This document shows, in pieces, positions 35,601-48,299 of a stretch of DNA of 64,000 bases. The stretch lies in the NCBI GenBank assembly GCA_037176725.1, contig JAZBRS010000076.1, positions 120,485,001-120,549,000 of the forward strand. The letters are read 5' to 3'. The first letter of the stretch is position 1; each line of letters begins with the position of its first letter. The notes beneath the pieces were generated by a model that saw nothing but the letters and a program-made list of their open reading frames with translations, was not told the DNA's origin and ran no database searches. The DNA comes from Posidonia oceanica. Lineage: Eukaryota > Streptophyta > Magnoliopsida > Alismatales > Posidoniaceae. A program made the translations under genes and the position numbers.

Positions 35601-38600
35601 ACTTAACATTCCAATCCTCTTCCAGGTCTTCATACGGCTTCCACCTATCATTCCTGGCGTTCCGGTCTTGATAAGGCTTGCACCTATCCTTCCAGACCTC
35701 TTCCAGGTGAAGATAAGGCAAGCCCCTAACATTCCTGACCTCCTCCAGGTCTTGATAGGGCTTGCGCCTAACATTCCAGGTGGTCCGGTCTTGATAAGGC
35801 TTGCGCTTATCATTCCTGACCTCTTCCGATTCTTGATAGGGCTTGCACCAATCATTCCTAGCGGTCCAGTCGTGATAAGGCTTGCTCGAATCATTCCTGA
35901 CCTCTCTCTGGGTCATTATAGCGCTTGCACATATCATTCCTGGCGGTCCTGCTTTGATAAGGCTTGCACTTATCATTCCTGACCTCTTCCAGGTCATGAT
36001 AGGGCTTGCACCAATCATTCTTGGCCGTCCGGTCATGATTAGGGTTGCACAAACCATTCCTGACCTCTCTTTGGGTCTTGATTGTGCTTGCACCTATCAT
36101 TCCTAGTGGTCCGATTTTGATAAGGCTTGCACTAATCATTCCTGACCTCTTCCGGGTCTTGCTATGGCTTGCGCCTATCATTCCTGGCGGTCCGGTTTGA
36201 TAAGGCTTGCGCTTATCATTCCTGACCTCATTCGGGTATTGATTGGGCTTGCACCTGTCATTCCTGGCGGTCCGGTCACGATAAGGCTTGCACTTATCAT
36301 TCTTGACATCTTTTGGGTCTTGCAAGGGCGTGCACCTACCATTCTTGGCGGTCTGGTCTTGATAAGGCTTTCAGTTATCATTCCTGACATCTCCCGTGTC
36401 TTGATAGTGCTTGCACCTATCATTCCAGGCAGTTCGGTCTTGATACGGCTTGCACTTATCATTCCTGACCTCTTACGTGTCTTGTAAGGCTTGCACCTAA
36501 CATTCCAGGCGGTTCGGTCTTGATAAGGCTTGCACTAATGATTCCGGAACTCTTCCAGGTCATGTTAGGGATTGCACCCATCATTCCTGGCGGTTCGGTC
36601 TTCATAAGGCAAGCACATTTCATTCCTGACCTCCTTCGAGACTTGATAGGGCCTGCACCTAACATTCCTGGCGGTCCGGTCTTGATAAGGCTTGCCCTTA
36701 TCATTCCTGACCTCTTCCAGGTCTTGATAGGGCTTGCGCCTATCAATCCTGGCGGTCCGGTCATGATAAGGCTTGCAATTATCCTTCCTTACCTCTTCAG
36801 GGTCATGATAGGGCTTGCGCTTATCATTCCTGGCAGTCCGGTCTTGATAAGGCTTGCACTTAACATTCCAGACCTCTTCTAGGTCGTGATAGGGCTTGCA
36901 CCTATCTTTCTAGGCAGTCTGGTCATGATAAGGTTTGCACTTATCATTCCTGACCTCTTCTGGGTCTGGATAAGGCAAGCCCCTAACATTCCTGGCGGTC
37001 TGGTCTTGATAAGGCATGCATATATCATTCTTGACCTCCTCTGAGTCTTGCTAGGGCTTGTGCCTAACTTTCCAGGAGGTCCGGTCTTGATAAGACTTGC
37101 ACTTATCAATGCTGACCTCTTCCTGTTCTTGATAGGGCTTGCACCAATCATTCCTGGCGGTCCAGTTGTGATAAGGATTGCACGAATTATTCCTGACCTC
37201 TCTCTGGGTCTTGATAGCGCTTGCACATACCTTACCTAGTGGTCCTGCTTTGATTAGGCTTGCACAAATCATTCATGACCTCCGACGGGTCTTGATAGGG
37301 CTTGTGCCAATCATTCCAGGCGATTCGGTCTTGATAAGGCTTGCACTTAACATTCCTGACATCTTCCGGGTCTTGATAGTGCTTGCACCTACGATTCCAG
37401 GATGTCCGGTCATGATACGGCTTGCACTAATCGTTCCTGACCTATTTCGGGTATTGGTAGGGCTTGCACCTATCAATCCAGGTGGTCCGGTCATGATAAG
37501 GCTTCCACTTATGATTCCTGAACTCTTCCGGGTCTTGATAGGGCATGCACCAATCAATCCTGGCGGTCCGGTCTTGATAAGGCTTGCACTAATCATTCCG
37601 GACCTCTTCCTAGTCTTGATATGGCTTGCACCTATCATTCCACGTGGTCTGGTCTTAATAAGGCTTGCCCTTATCATTCCTGACCTCTTCCGGGTCTTGA
37701 TAGGGCTTGCACATATCATTCTTGGCGGTCCGATCTGGATTAGGCTTGCACTTATCATTCCTGACCTCTCCCTGTGTCATGATTGGGCTTGCCCTATCAT
37801 TTCTAGCGGTCTGGTCTTGATAAGGCATGCACTTATCATTCCTAACCTCTTCCGGGTCTTGATAGGGCATGCGCCTATCATTCCAGGCGGTCCGGTCATG
37901 ATAAGGCTTGCACTTATCATTCCTGACCTCTTCTGGGTCTTGATAGGGCTTGCAGCAACCAATCCTGGTGCTCCGGTCACGTTAAGGCTTGCAGTTATCA
38001 TTCTAGAACTCTTCTGGGTCATGATAGGCTTGCACCTATCGTTCCTAGCGGTCCGGTCATGATTAGGCTTGCATTAATCGTTCCTGACCTCTTCCGGGTC
38101 TTGATGGCGCTAGCACCTATCATTCCTGGCGGTCTGGTCTTGATAAGGCTTGCACTTATCATTCCTGACCTCTCCCTAGGTCATGATAGGGCTTGCACCT
38201 ATCATTCCTGGCGGTCCGGTCATGATAAGGCTTGCAATTATCGTTCCTGACCTCTTCCGGGTCATGATAGGGCTTGCGCTTATCATTCCTAGCTGTCCGG
38301 TCTTGATAAGGCTTGCACTTAACATTCCAGACCTCTTCCAGGTCGTGATAGGGCTTGCACCTATCTTTCCAGGCAGTCTGGTCATGATAAGGTTTGCACT
38401 TATCATTCCTGACCTCTTCTGGGTCTGGATAAGGCAAGCCCCTAACATTCCTGGCGGTCTGGTCTTGATAAGGCATGCATATATCATTCTTGACCTCCTC
38501 CGGGTCTTGCTAGGGCTTGCGCCTAACTTTCCAGGAGGTCCGGTCTTGATAAGGCTTGCACTTATCAATCCTGACCTCTTCCTGTTCTTGATAGGGCTTG

Positions 38601-41600
38601 CACCAATCCTTCCTGGCGGTCCAGTTGTGATAAGGCTTGCACGAATTATTCCTGACCTCTCTCTGGGTCTTGATAGCGCTTGCACATATCTTTCCTAGTG
38701 GTCCTGCTTTGATTAGGCTTGCTCATATCATTCATGACCTTCGACGGGTCTTGATAGGGCTTGCGCCAATCATTCCAGGCGATTCGGTCTTGATAAGGCT
38801 TGCACCTAACATTCCTGACATCTTGCGGGTCTTGATAGTGCTTGCACCTACGATTCAAGGATGTCCGATCATGATACGGCTTGCACTTATCGTTCCTGAC
38901 CTCTTTCGGGTATTGGTAGGGCTTGCACCTATCAATCCAGGTGGACCGGTCATGATAATGCTTCCACTTATGATTCCTGAACTCTTCCGGGTCTTGATAG
39001 GGCTTGCACCAATCAATCCTGGCGGTCCGGTCTTGAGAAGGCTTGCACTAATCATTCCTGACCTCTTCCTAGTCTTGATATGGCTTGCACCTATCATTCC
39101 ACGTGGTCTGGTCTTGATAAGGCTTGCCCTTATCATTCCTGACCTCTTCCGGGTCTTGATAGGGCTTGCACATATCATTCTTGGCGGTCCGATCAGGATA
39201 AGGCTTGCACTTATCATTCCTGACCTCTCCCTGTGTCATGATAGGGCTTGCCCTATCAATTCTAGCGGTCCAGTGTTGATAAGGCATGCACTTATCATTC
39301 CTAACCTCTTCCGGGTCTTGATAGGGCATGCGCCTATCATTCCAGGTGGTCCGGTCATGATAAGGCTTGCACTAATCATTTCAGACCGCTTCTGGGTCTT
39401 GATAGGGCTTGCAGCTACCATTCCTGGTGCTCCGGTCACGTTAAGGCTTGCACTTATCATTCCAGAACTCTTCCGGGTCATGATAGGCTTGCACCTATCG
39501 TTCCTAGCAGTCCGGTCATGATTAGGCTTGCATTAATCGTTCCTAACCTCTTCCAGGTCTTGATGGCGCTAGCACCTATCATTCCTGGCGGTCTGGTCTT
39601 GATAAGGCTTGCACTTATCATTCCTGACCTCTCCCTAGGTCATGATAGGGCTTGCACCTATCATTCATGGCGGTCCGGTCATGATAAGGCTTGCAATTAT
39701 CATTCCTGACCTTTTCCGGGTCATGATAGGGCTTACGCTTATCATTCCTAGCTGTCCGGTCTTGATAAGGCATGCACTTAACATTCTAGACCTCTTCCAG
39801 TTCGTGATAGGGCTTGCACCTATCTTTCCAGGAGGTCCGGTCTTGATAAGGCTTGCACTTATCAATGCTGACCTCTTCCTGTTCTTGATAGGGCTTGCAC
39901 CAATCATTCCTGGCGGTCCAGTTGTGATAAGGCTTGCACGAATTATTCCTGACCTCTCTCTGGTTCTTGATAGCGCTTGCACATACCTTTCCTAGTGGTC
40001 CTGCTTTGATTAGGCTTGCACAAATCATTCATGACCTCCGACGGTTCTTGATAGGGCTTGTGCCAATCATTCCAGGCGATTCGATCTTGATAAGGCTTGC
40101 ACTTAACATTCCTGACATCTTCCGGGTCTTGATAGTGCTTGCACCTACGATTTCAGGATGTCCGGTCATGATACGGCTTGCACTTATCGTTCCTGACCTC
40201 TTTCGGGTATTGGTAGGGCTTGCACCTATCAATCCAGGTGGTCCGGTCATGATAAGGCTTCCACTTATGATTCCTGAACTCTTCCGGGTCTTGATAGGGC
40301 TTGCACCAATCAATCCTGGCGGTCCGGTCTTGATAAGGGTTGCACTAATCATTCTGGACCTCTTCCAAGTCTTGATATGGCTTGCACCTATCATTCCACG
40401 TGGTCTGGTCTTGATAAGGCTTGCACTTATCATTCCTGACCTCTTCCGGGTCTTGATAGGGCTTGCACATATCATTCTTGGCGGTCCGATCTGGATAAGG
40501 CTTGCACTTATCATTCCTGACCTCTCCCTGTGTCATGATTGGGCTTGCCCTATCATTTCTAGCGGTCTGGTCTTGATAAGGCATGCACTTATCATTCCTA
40601 ACCTCTACCGGGTCTTGATAGGGCATGCGCCTATCATTCCAGGCGGTCCGGTCATGATAAGGCTTGCACTTATCATTCTGGACATCTTCGGGGTCTTGAT
40701 AGGGCTTGCAGCTACCATTCCTGGTGCTACGGTCACGTTAAGGCTTGCAGTTATCATTCTAGAACTCTTCTGGGTCATGATAGGCTTGCACCTATCGTTC
40801 CTAGCGGTCCGGTCATGATTAGGCTTGCATTAATCGTTCCTGACCTCTTCCGGGTCTTGATGGCGCTAGCACCTATCATTCCTGGCGGTCTGGTCTTGAT
40901 AAGGCTTGCACTTATCATTCCTGACCTCTCCCTAGGTCATGATAGGGCTTGCACCTATCATTCCTGGCGGTCCGGTCATGATAAGGCTTGCAATTATCGT
41001 TCCTGACCTCTTCCGGGTCATGATAGGGCTTGCGCTTATCATTCCTAGCCGTCCGGTCTTGATAAGGCTTGCACTTAACATTCCAGACCTCTTCCAGGTC
41101 GTGATAGGGCTTGCACCTATCTTTCCAGGCAGTCTGGTCATGATAAGGTTTGCACTTATCATTCCTGACCTCTTCTGGGTCTGGATAAGGCAAGCCCCTA
41201 ACATTCCTGGCGGTCTGGTCTTGATAAGGCATGCATATATCATTCTTGACCTCCTCCGGGTCTTGCTAGGGCTTGCGCCTAACTTTCCAGGAGGTCCGGT
41301 CTTGATAAGGCTTGCACTTATCAATCCTGACCTCTTCCTGTTCTTGATAGGGCTTGCACCAATCCTTCCTGGCGGTCCAGTTGTGATAAGGCTTGCACGA
41401 ATTATTCCTGACCTCTCTCTGGGTCTTGATAGCGCTTGCACATATCTTTCCTAGTGGTCCTGCTTTGATTAGGCTTGCTCATATCATTCATGACCTCCGA
41501 CGGGTCTTGATAGGGCTTGCGCCAATCATTCCAGGCGATTCGGTCTTGATAAGGCTTGCACTTAACAATCCTGACATCTTCCGGGTCTTGATAGTGCTTG

Positions 41601-44600
41601 CACCTACGATTCAAGGATGTCCGATCATGATACGGCTTGCACTTATCGTTCCTGACCTCTTTCGGGTATTGGTAGGGCTTGCACCTATCAATCTAGGTGG
41701 TCCGGTCATGATAATTCTTCCACTTATGATTCCTGAACTCTTCCGGGTCTTGATAGGGCTTGCACCAATCAATCCTGGCGGTCCGGTCTTGATAAGGCTT
41801 GCACTAATCATTCTGGACCTCTTCCTAGTCTTGATATGGCTTGCACCTATCATTCCACGTGGTCTGGTCTTGATAAGGCTTGCCCTTATCATTCCTGACC
41901 TCTTCCGGGTCTTGATAGGGCTTGCACATATCATTCTTGGCGGTCCGATCTGGATAAGGCTTGCACTTATCATTCCTGACCTCTCCCTGTGTCATGATAG
42001 GGCTTGCCCTATCATTTGTAGCGGTCCGGTCTTGATAAGGCATGCACTTATCATTCCTAACCTCATCCGGGTCTTGATAGGGCATGCGCCTATCATTCCA
42101 GGTGGTCCGGTCATGATAAGGCTTGCACTTATCATTTCAGACCTCTTCTGGGTCTTGATAGGGCTTGCAGCTACCATTCCTGGTGCTCCGGTCACGTTAA
42201 GGCTTGCACTTATCATTCCAGAACTCTTCCGGGTCATGATAGGCTTGCACCTATCGTTCCTAGCGGTCCGGTCATGATTAGGCTTGCATTAATCGTTCCT
42301 GACCTCTTCCTGGTCTTGATGGCGCTAGCACCTATCATTCCTGGCGGTCTGGTCTTGATAAGGCTTGCACTTATCATTCCTGACCTCTCCTTAGGTCATG
42401 ATAGGGCTTGCACCTATCATTCCTGGCGGTCCGGTCATGATAAGGCTTGCAATTATCATTCCTGACCTCTTCCGGGTCATGATAGGGCTTACGCTTATCA
42501 TTCCTTGCTGTCCGGTCTTGATAAGGCATGCACTTAACATTCCGGACCTCTTCCAGTTCGTGATAGGGCTTGCACCTATCTTTCCAGGCAGTCTGGTCAT
42601 GATAAGGTTTGCACTTATCATTCCTGACCTCTTCTGGGTCTGGATAAGGCAAGCCCCTAACATTCCTGGCGGTCTGGTCTTGATAAGGCATGCATAAATC
42701 ATTCTTGACCTCCTCTGGGTCTTGCTAGGGCTTGCGCCTAACTTTCCAGTAGGTCCGGTCTTGATAAGGCTTGCACTTATCAATCTTGACCTCTTCCTGT
42801 CCTTGATAGGGCTTGCACCAATCATTCCTGGCGGTCCAGTTGTGATAAGGCTTGCACGAATTATTCCTGACCTCTCTCTGGGTCTTGATAGCGCTTGCAC
42901 ATATCTTTCCTAGTGGTCCTGCTTGGATTAGGCTTGCTCATATCATTCATGACCTCCGACGGGTCTTGATAGGGCTTGCGCCAATCATTCCAGGCGATTC
43001 GGTCTTGATAAGGCTTGCACTTAACATTCCTGACATCTTCCGGGTCTTGATAGTGCTTGCACCTACGATTCCAGGATGTCCGGTCATGATACGGCTTGCA
43101 CTTATCGTTCCTGACCTCTTTCGGGTATTGGTAGGGCTTGCACCTATCATTCCAGGTGGTCCGGTCATGATAAGGCTTCCACTTATGATTCCTGAACTCT
43201 TCCGGGTCTTGATAGGGCTTGCACCCATCAATCCTGGCGGTCCGGTCTTGATAAGGCTTGCACTAATCATTCCTGACCTCTTCCTAGTCTTGATATGGCT
43301 TGCACCTATCATTCCACGTGGTCTGGTCTTGATAAGGCTTGCCCTTAACATTCCTAACCTCTTCTGGGTCTTGATAGGACTTGCACATATCATTCTTGGC
43401 GGTCCGATCTGGATAAGGCTTGCACTTATCATTCCTGACCTCTCCCTGTGTCATGATAGGGCTTGCCCTATCATTTCTAGCTGTCCGGTCTTGATAAGGC
43501 ACGCACTTATCATTCCTAACCTCTTCCGGGTCTTGATAGGGCATGTGCCTATCATTCCAGGTGGTCTGGTCATGATAAGGCTTGCACTTATCATTCCTGA
43601 CCTCTTCTGGGTCTTGATAGGGCTTGCAGCTACCATTCCTGGTGCTCCGGTCACGTTAAGGCTTGCACTTATCATTCCAGACCTCTTTCGGGTCATGATA
43701 GGCTTGCACCTATCGTTCCTAGCGGTCCGGTCATGATTAGGCTTGCATTAATCGTTCCTGACCTCTTCCGGGTCTTGATAGCGCTTGCACCTATCATTCC
43801 TGGCGGTCTGGTCTTGATAAGGCTTGCACTTATCATTCCTGACCTCTCCCTAGGTCATGATAGGGTTTGCACCTATCATTCCTAGCGGTCCGATCTTGAT
43901 CAGGCTTGCACTAATCATTCCTGACCTCTCCCTAGGTCATGATTGGGCTTGCACTTATCATTCCTGGCTGTCCGTTCTTGATCAGGCTTGCTCTTATCAT
44001 TCCTGACCACTTCCAGGTCATGATAGGGCTTGTGCCTAATATTCCTGGCGGTCCGGTCATGATAAGGCTTGCACTTATCAGTCCAGACCTCTTCCAGGAT
44101 TGTTAGGTCTTGCACCTATCATTCCTAGTGATCCGGTCATGATAAGGCTTGCACTTATCATTCCTGACCTCTTCCGGGTCATGTTTCGCCTTGCACCAAT
44201 CATTCCTGCTGGACCGGTCTTGATATGGACTACACTTATCGATCTTGACCTCTTCCAGGTCTTGGTAGGGCTTGCACCTATCAATCCTGGCGGTCTGGTC
44301 ATGCGAAGGCTTGAACTTACCATCCCTAACCTCTTCTAGGTCTTGATCGGGCATGCACCTATCATTCCTGGCAGTCCGGTCTTGATAAGACTTGCATTTA
44401 TCATTACTGATCTCTTCCTGGACTTGATAGGGCAAGCACCTTTGATTCCAGGTGGTCCGGTCCTAATTAGGCTTGTACTAATCATTCCTGACCTCTTCCG
44501 GGTCTTCATAGGGCTTCCGCCTATCATTCCTGGTGGTCCGATGTTGATAAGGCTTGCACTTATCATTCCAGACCTCATCCAGGTCTTGATCGGGCATTCG

Positions 44601-47600
44601 CCTATCATTCCTGGCGGTCTGGTCATGATAAGGCTTGCACTTATCATTCCTGACCACTTCCAGGTCTTGAAAGGGCATGCACCTATCATTCCTGGTGGTC
44701 CGGTCTTGTTAAGGCTTGCTCATACCATTCCAGACCTCTTCCGGGTCTTGATATGGCTTGCAAATATCATTCTGGGCGGTCCGGTCATGATAAGGTATGC
44801 ACGTATCAATCCAGACCTCTCCCTTGGTCTTGATAGGGCTTGCACCTAACATTCCTGGCAGTCCGGTGTTGATAAGGCTTGCACTTATCATTCCTGACCT
44901 CTTCCAGGTCGTGATAGGGCATGTAGCTATCATTCCTGTCGGTCCGGTCATGATTAGGCATGCACTTATCATTCCTGACCTCCTCCGCATCTTGATAGGG
45001 CTTGCACCTATCATTCCGGGTGGTTCGGTCTTGATAAGGCCTGCACTTATCATTCTTGACCTCTTCTGGGTTTTGATAGGGCTTGCACCTAACATTCCTA
45101 GCGGTCTGGTCTTGATAAGGCTTGCACTTATCATTCCTGACCTCATCCGGGTCTTATTCAGGCTTGCACCTAACATTCCAAGCATTCCAGTCACGATAAG
45201 GCTTGCACTAATCAATCCTGACCTCTCCTTGGGTCTTGATAGGGCTTGCGCCTATCATTCCTGGCGGTCCAGTCTTGATAAGGCATGCACTTATCAATCC
45301 TGACCACTTCGGGTCTTGATAGGGCTTGCTCTATCATTCTTGGCGGTTTGGTCTTGATTAGGCATGTACATATCACGCCCGACATCGTCCGTGTCTTGAT
45401 AGGGCTTGTGCCTATAATTCCTGGCGGTCCGGTCATCATATGGCTTGCACTAATCATTCCAGATCTCTTCCTAGTCTTGATAGGGCTTGCACCTATCAAT
45501 CCTCACGGTCCGGTCTTGATAGGGCATGCATATATCATTCTTGGCGGTCCAATCTAGATATGGCTTGCACTTATCATTCCTGACCTCTCCCTGTGTCATG
45601 ATAGGGCTTGCCCCTATCATTTCTAGCGGTCCGGTCATGATAAGGCTTGCACTTATCATTCCTAACCTCTTCTGCGTCCTGATAGGGCATGTGCTTATCA
45701 ATCCTGGCGGTCCGGTCTTGATAAGGCCTGCACTTATCATTCCTGACCACTTCCTGGTCTTGATAGGGCTTGCAGCTATCATTTCTGGTGGTTCGGTCAA
45801 GTTAAGGCTTGCACTAATCATTCCTGACCTCTTCTGGGTCTTGATAGGGCTTGCACCAATCATTCCTCGTGGTCCGGTCCGGATAAGGCTTGCACTAATC
45901 ATTCTTGACGACATCCGGGTCATGATAGGACTTTCACCTGTCATTCTTGGCGGTCCGGTCTTGATAAGGCTTGCACTTATCATTACCGACATCTCCCCTG
46001 GTCCTGATTGGGCTTGCATCTATCATTCCTGGTGGTCCAGTCTTCATAAGGGTTGCACTTATCATTCCAGACCTGTTCGGCTCTTAATAGGGCTTGCGCC
46101 TATCATTCCTAGCGGTTCGGACATGATAAGGCTTGCACTTATCATTCCTGACCTGTTCCGGGTCTTGATAGGGCTTGCACCTATCATTCCTGGTTGTCCG
46201 GTCATGATAAGGCTTGCACTTATCATTCCAGAACACTTCCGGGTCTTGATAGGGCTTGCACCTATCCTTTCTAGCGGTCCGGTCTAGATAAGGCTTGCAC
46301 TTATCATTCCTGACCACTTCCGGGTCTTGATAGGGCTTGCACCTATCATACCTGGCAGTCCGGTCTTGATAAGGCTTGCACTTATCATTCTAGACCTCCT
46401 CTAGGTAATGAGAGGGCTTGCACCTATCATTCCGTGAGGTCCAGTCTTGATAAGGCTTGCACTAATCAACCCAGCCCTCTTCCGGGTCATGATAGGGCTT
46501 GCACCGATTATTCCTGGTGGTCCGGTCTCGATAAGGGACGCACATATCATTCCTGACCACTTCTATGTCTTGATAGGGCTTGCACCTTTCTTTCCTAGTG
46601 GTCCGGTCTTGATAAGGCTTGCACTTATCATTCCTGACCTCTTACGGGTCATGATAGGTCTTGCACGTATCATTCCAAGTGGTCCGGTCATGATTAGGCT
46701 TGCACTAATAGTTCCTGACCTCTTCCGGGTCTTGATAGCGCTTGCACCTATCATTCCAGGCGGTCCGGTCTTGATAAGACTTGCATTTATCATTCCTGAC
46801 CTCTCCCTGGGTCATGATAGGGCTTGCACCTATCATTCCTGGCGGTCCGGTCTTGATCAGGCTTGCACTTATCATTCTCGACCTCTCCCTGGGTCATGAT
46901 AGGGCTTGCACCTATCATTCTTGGCTGTCCGGTCTTGATCAGGCTTGCACTTATCATTCCTGACCACTTCCAGGTCATGGTAGGGCTTGCGCCTGATATT
47001 CCAGGCGGTTCGGTCTTGATAAGGCTTGCACTTATCAGTCCAGACCTCTTCCGGGTCATGTTAGGCCTTGCACCAATCATTCCTAGCGGACCGGTCTTGA
47101 TAAGGACTGCACTTATCATTCCTGACCTCTTACGGGTCTTGGTAGGGCTTGCACCTATCAATCCTGGCGGTCTGGTCGTGATAAGGCTTGCACTTACCAT
47201 CCCTAACCTCTTCCAGGTCTTGATAGGGCATGCACCTATCATTCCTGGCAGTCTGGTCATGATAAGACTTGCACTTATCATTCCTGATCTCTTCCAGGTC
47301 TTGATAGGGCCAGCACCAACGATTCTTGGCGGTCCGGTCCAAATTAGGCATGTACTAATCATTCCTGGCCTCTTCCGGGTCTTGTTAGGGCTTCCGCCTA
47401 TCATTCCTGGCGGTCCGGTGTTGATAAGGCTTGCACTTATCATTCCAGACCTCATCCGGGTCTTGATCGGGCTTGCACCTATCATTCCAGGCGTTCCGGT
47501 CATGATAAGGCTTGCACTAATCAATTCTGACTTCTCCCTGGGTCTTGATAGGGCTTGCGCCTAACATTCCTGGCGGTCCCGACTTGATAAGGCTTGCACT

Positions 47601-47862
47601 TATCAATCCTGACCACTTTGGGTCTTGATAGGGCTTGCTCTATCATTCTTGGCAGTTTGGTCTTGATTAGGCTTGCACATATCACTCCTGACATCATCCG
47701 AGTCTTGATAGGGCTTGCGCCTATCATTCCTGGCGGTCCGGTCTCGATTAGGCTTGCACTTGTCATTCCTGACCTCTTCCGGGTCTTGAAAGGGGTTGCA
47801 CCTATCATTCCTGGTGGTCCGGTCTTGATAAAGCTTGCTCTTACCATTCCAAACCTCTTCCG
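32680..47862. repeat. Large satellite segment L (parallel to segment R)
   Basis: Variant order matches segment R (about 52507 onward). Offsets are 19827 bp at 33.1-34.4 kb, 20234 bp at 35.4-36.9 kb, 14560 bp at 44.1-46.5 kb and 16138 bp from about 46.5 kb. The step from 20234 to 14560 is explained by four extra 1459-bp-class units in L, and the step to 16138 by a 1578-bp duplication in R. L begins at an irregular junction near 32676, where a B half breaks after TTCCGGG and joins the end of an A half. Confidence 0.85.
36745..43890. repeat. Five-copy higher-order repeat of 1459 bp (18 dimers + 1)
   Basis: Equivalent positions are 37178, 38637, 39934, 41393 and 42852, giving steps of 1459, 1297, 1459 and 1459 bp. 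The short step reflects a loss of 162 bp (two dimers) from copy 2, near 39830. Copies 1 and 3 share private variants, and so do copies 2 and 4. Copy 5 runs into the flanking pattern near 43890. Confidence 0.92.
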
Positions 47863-48299
47863 AGTCTTGAGATCGCTTGCAAATATCATTCTTGGTGGTC
47901 CGGCCTCTCCCATGGCCTTGATTGGGCTTGCACCTAACATTCTTGGCAGTCCGGACTTGGTAAGGCTTGCACTTATCAATCCTGACCTCTTCGAGGTCTT
48001 GATAAGGCTTGTAGCTATCATTCCTGGCGGTCCGGTCATGATAAGGCATGCACTTATCATTCCTAACCTCTTCCGGGTCTTGATAGGGCTTGTACTATCA
48101 TTCTGGGCAGTTCGGTCTTGACAAGGCTTGCACTAATCATTCTTGACCACTTCTGGGTTTTGATAGGGCAAGCGCCTAACATTCCTAGCGGTCCTGTCTT
48201 GATAAGGCTTGCACTTATCATTCCTGACCTCTTCCAGGTCTTCATGGCGCTTGCTCCTATCATTCCTGGCGGTCTGGTCAAGATACGGCTTGCTCTTAT

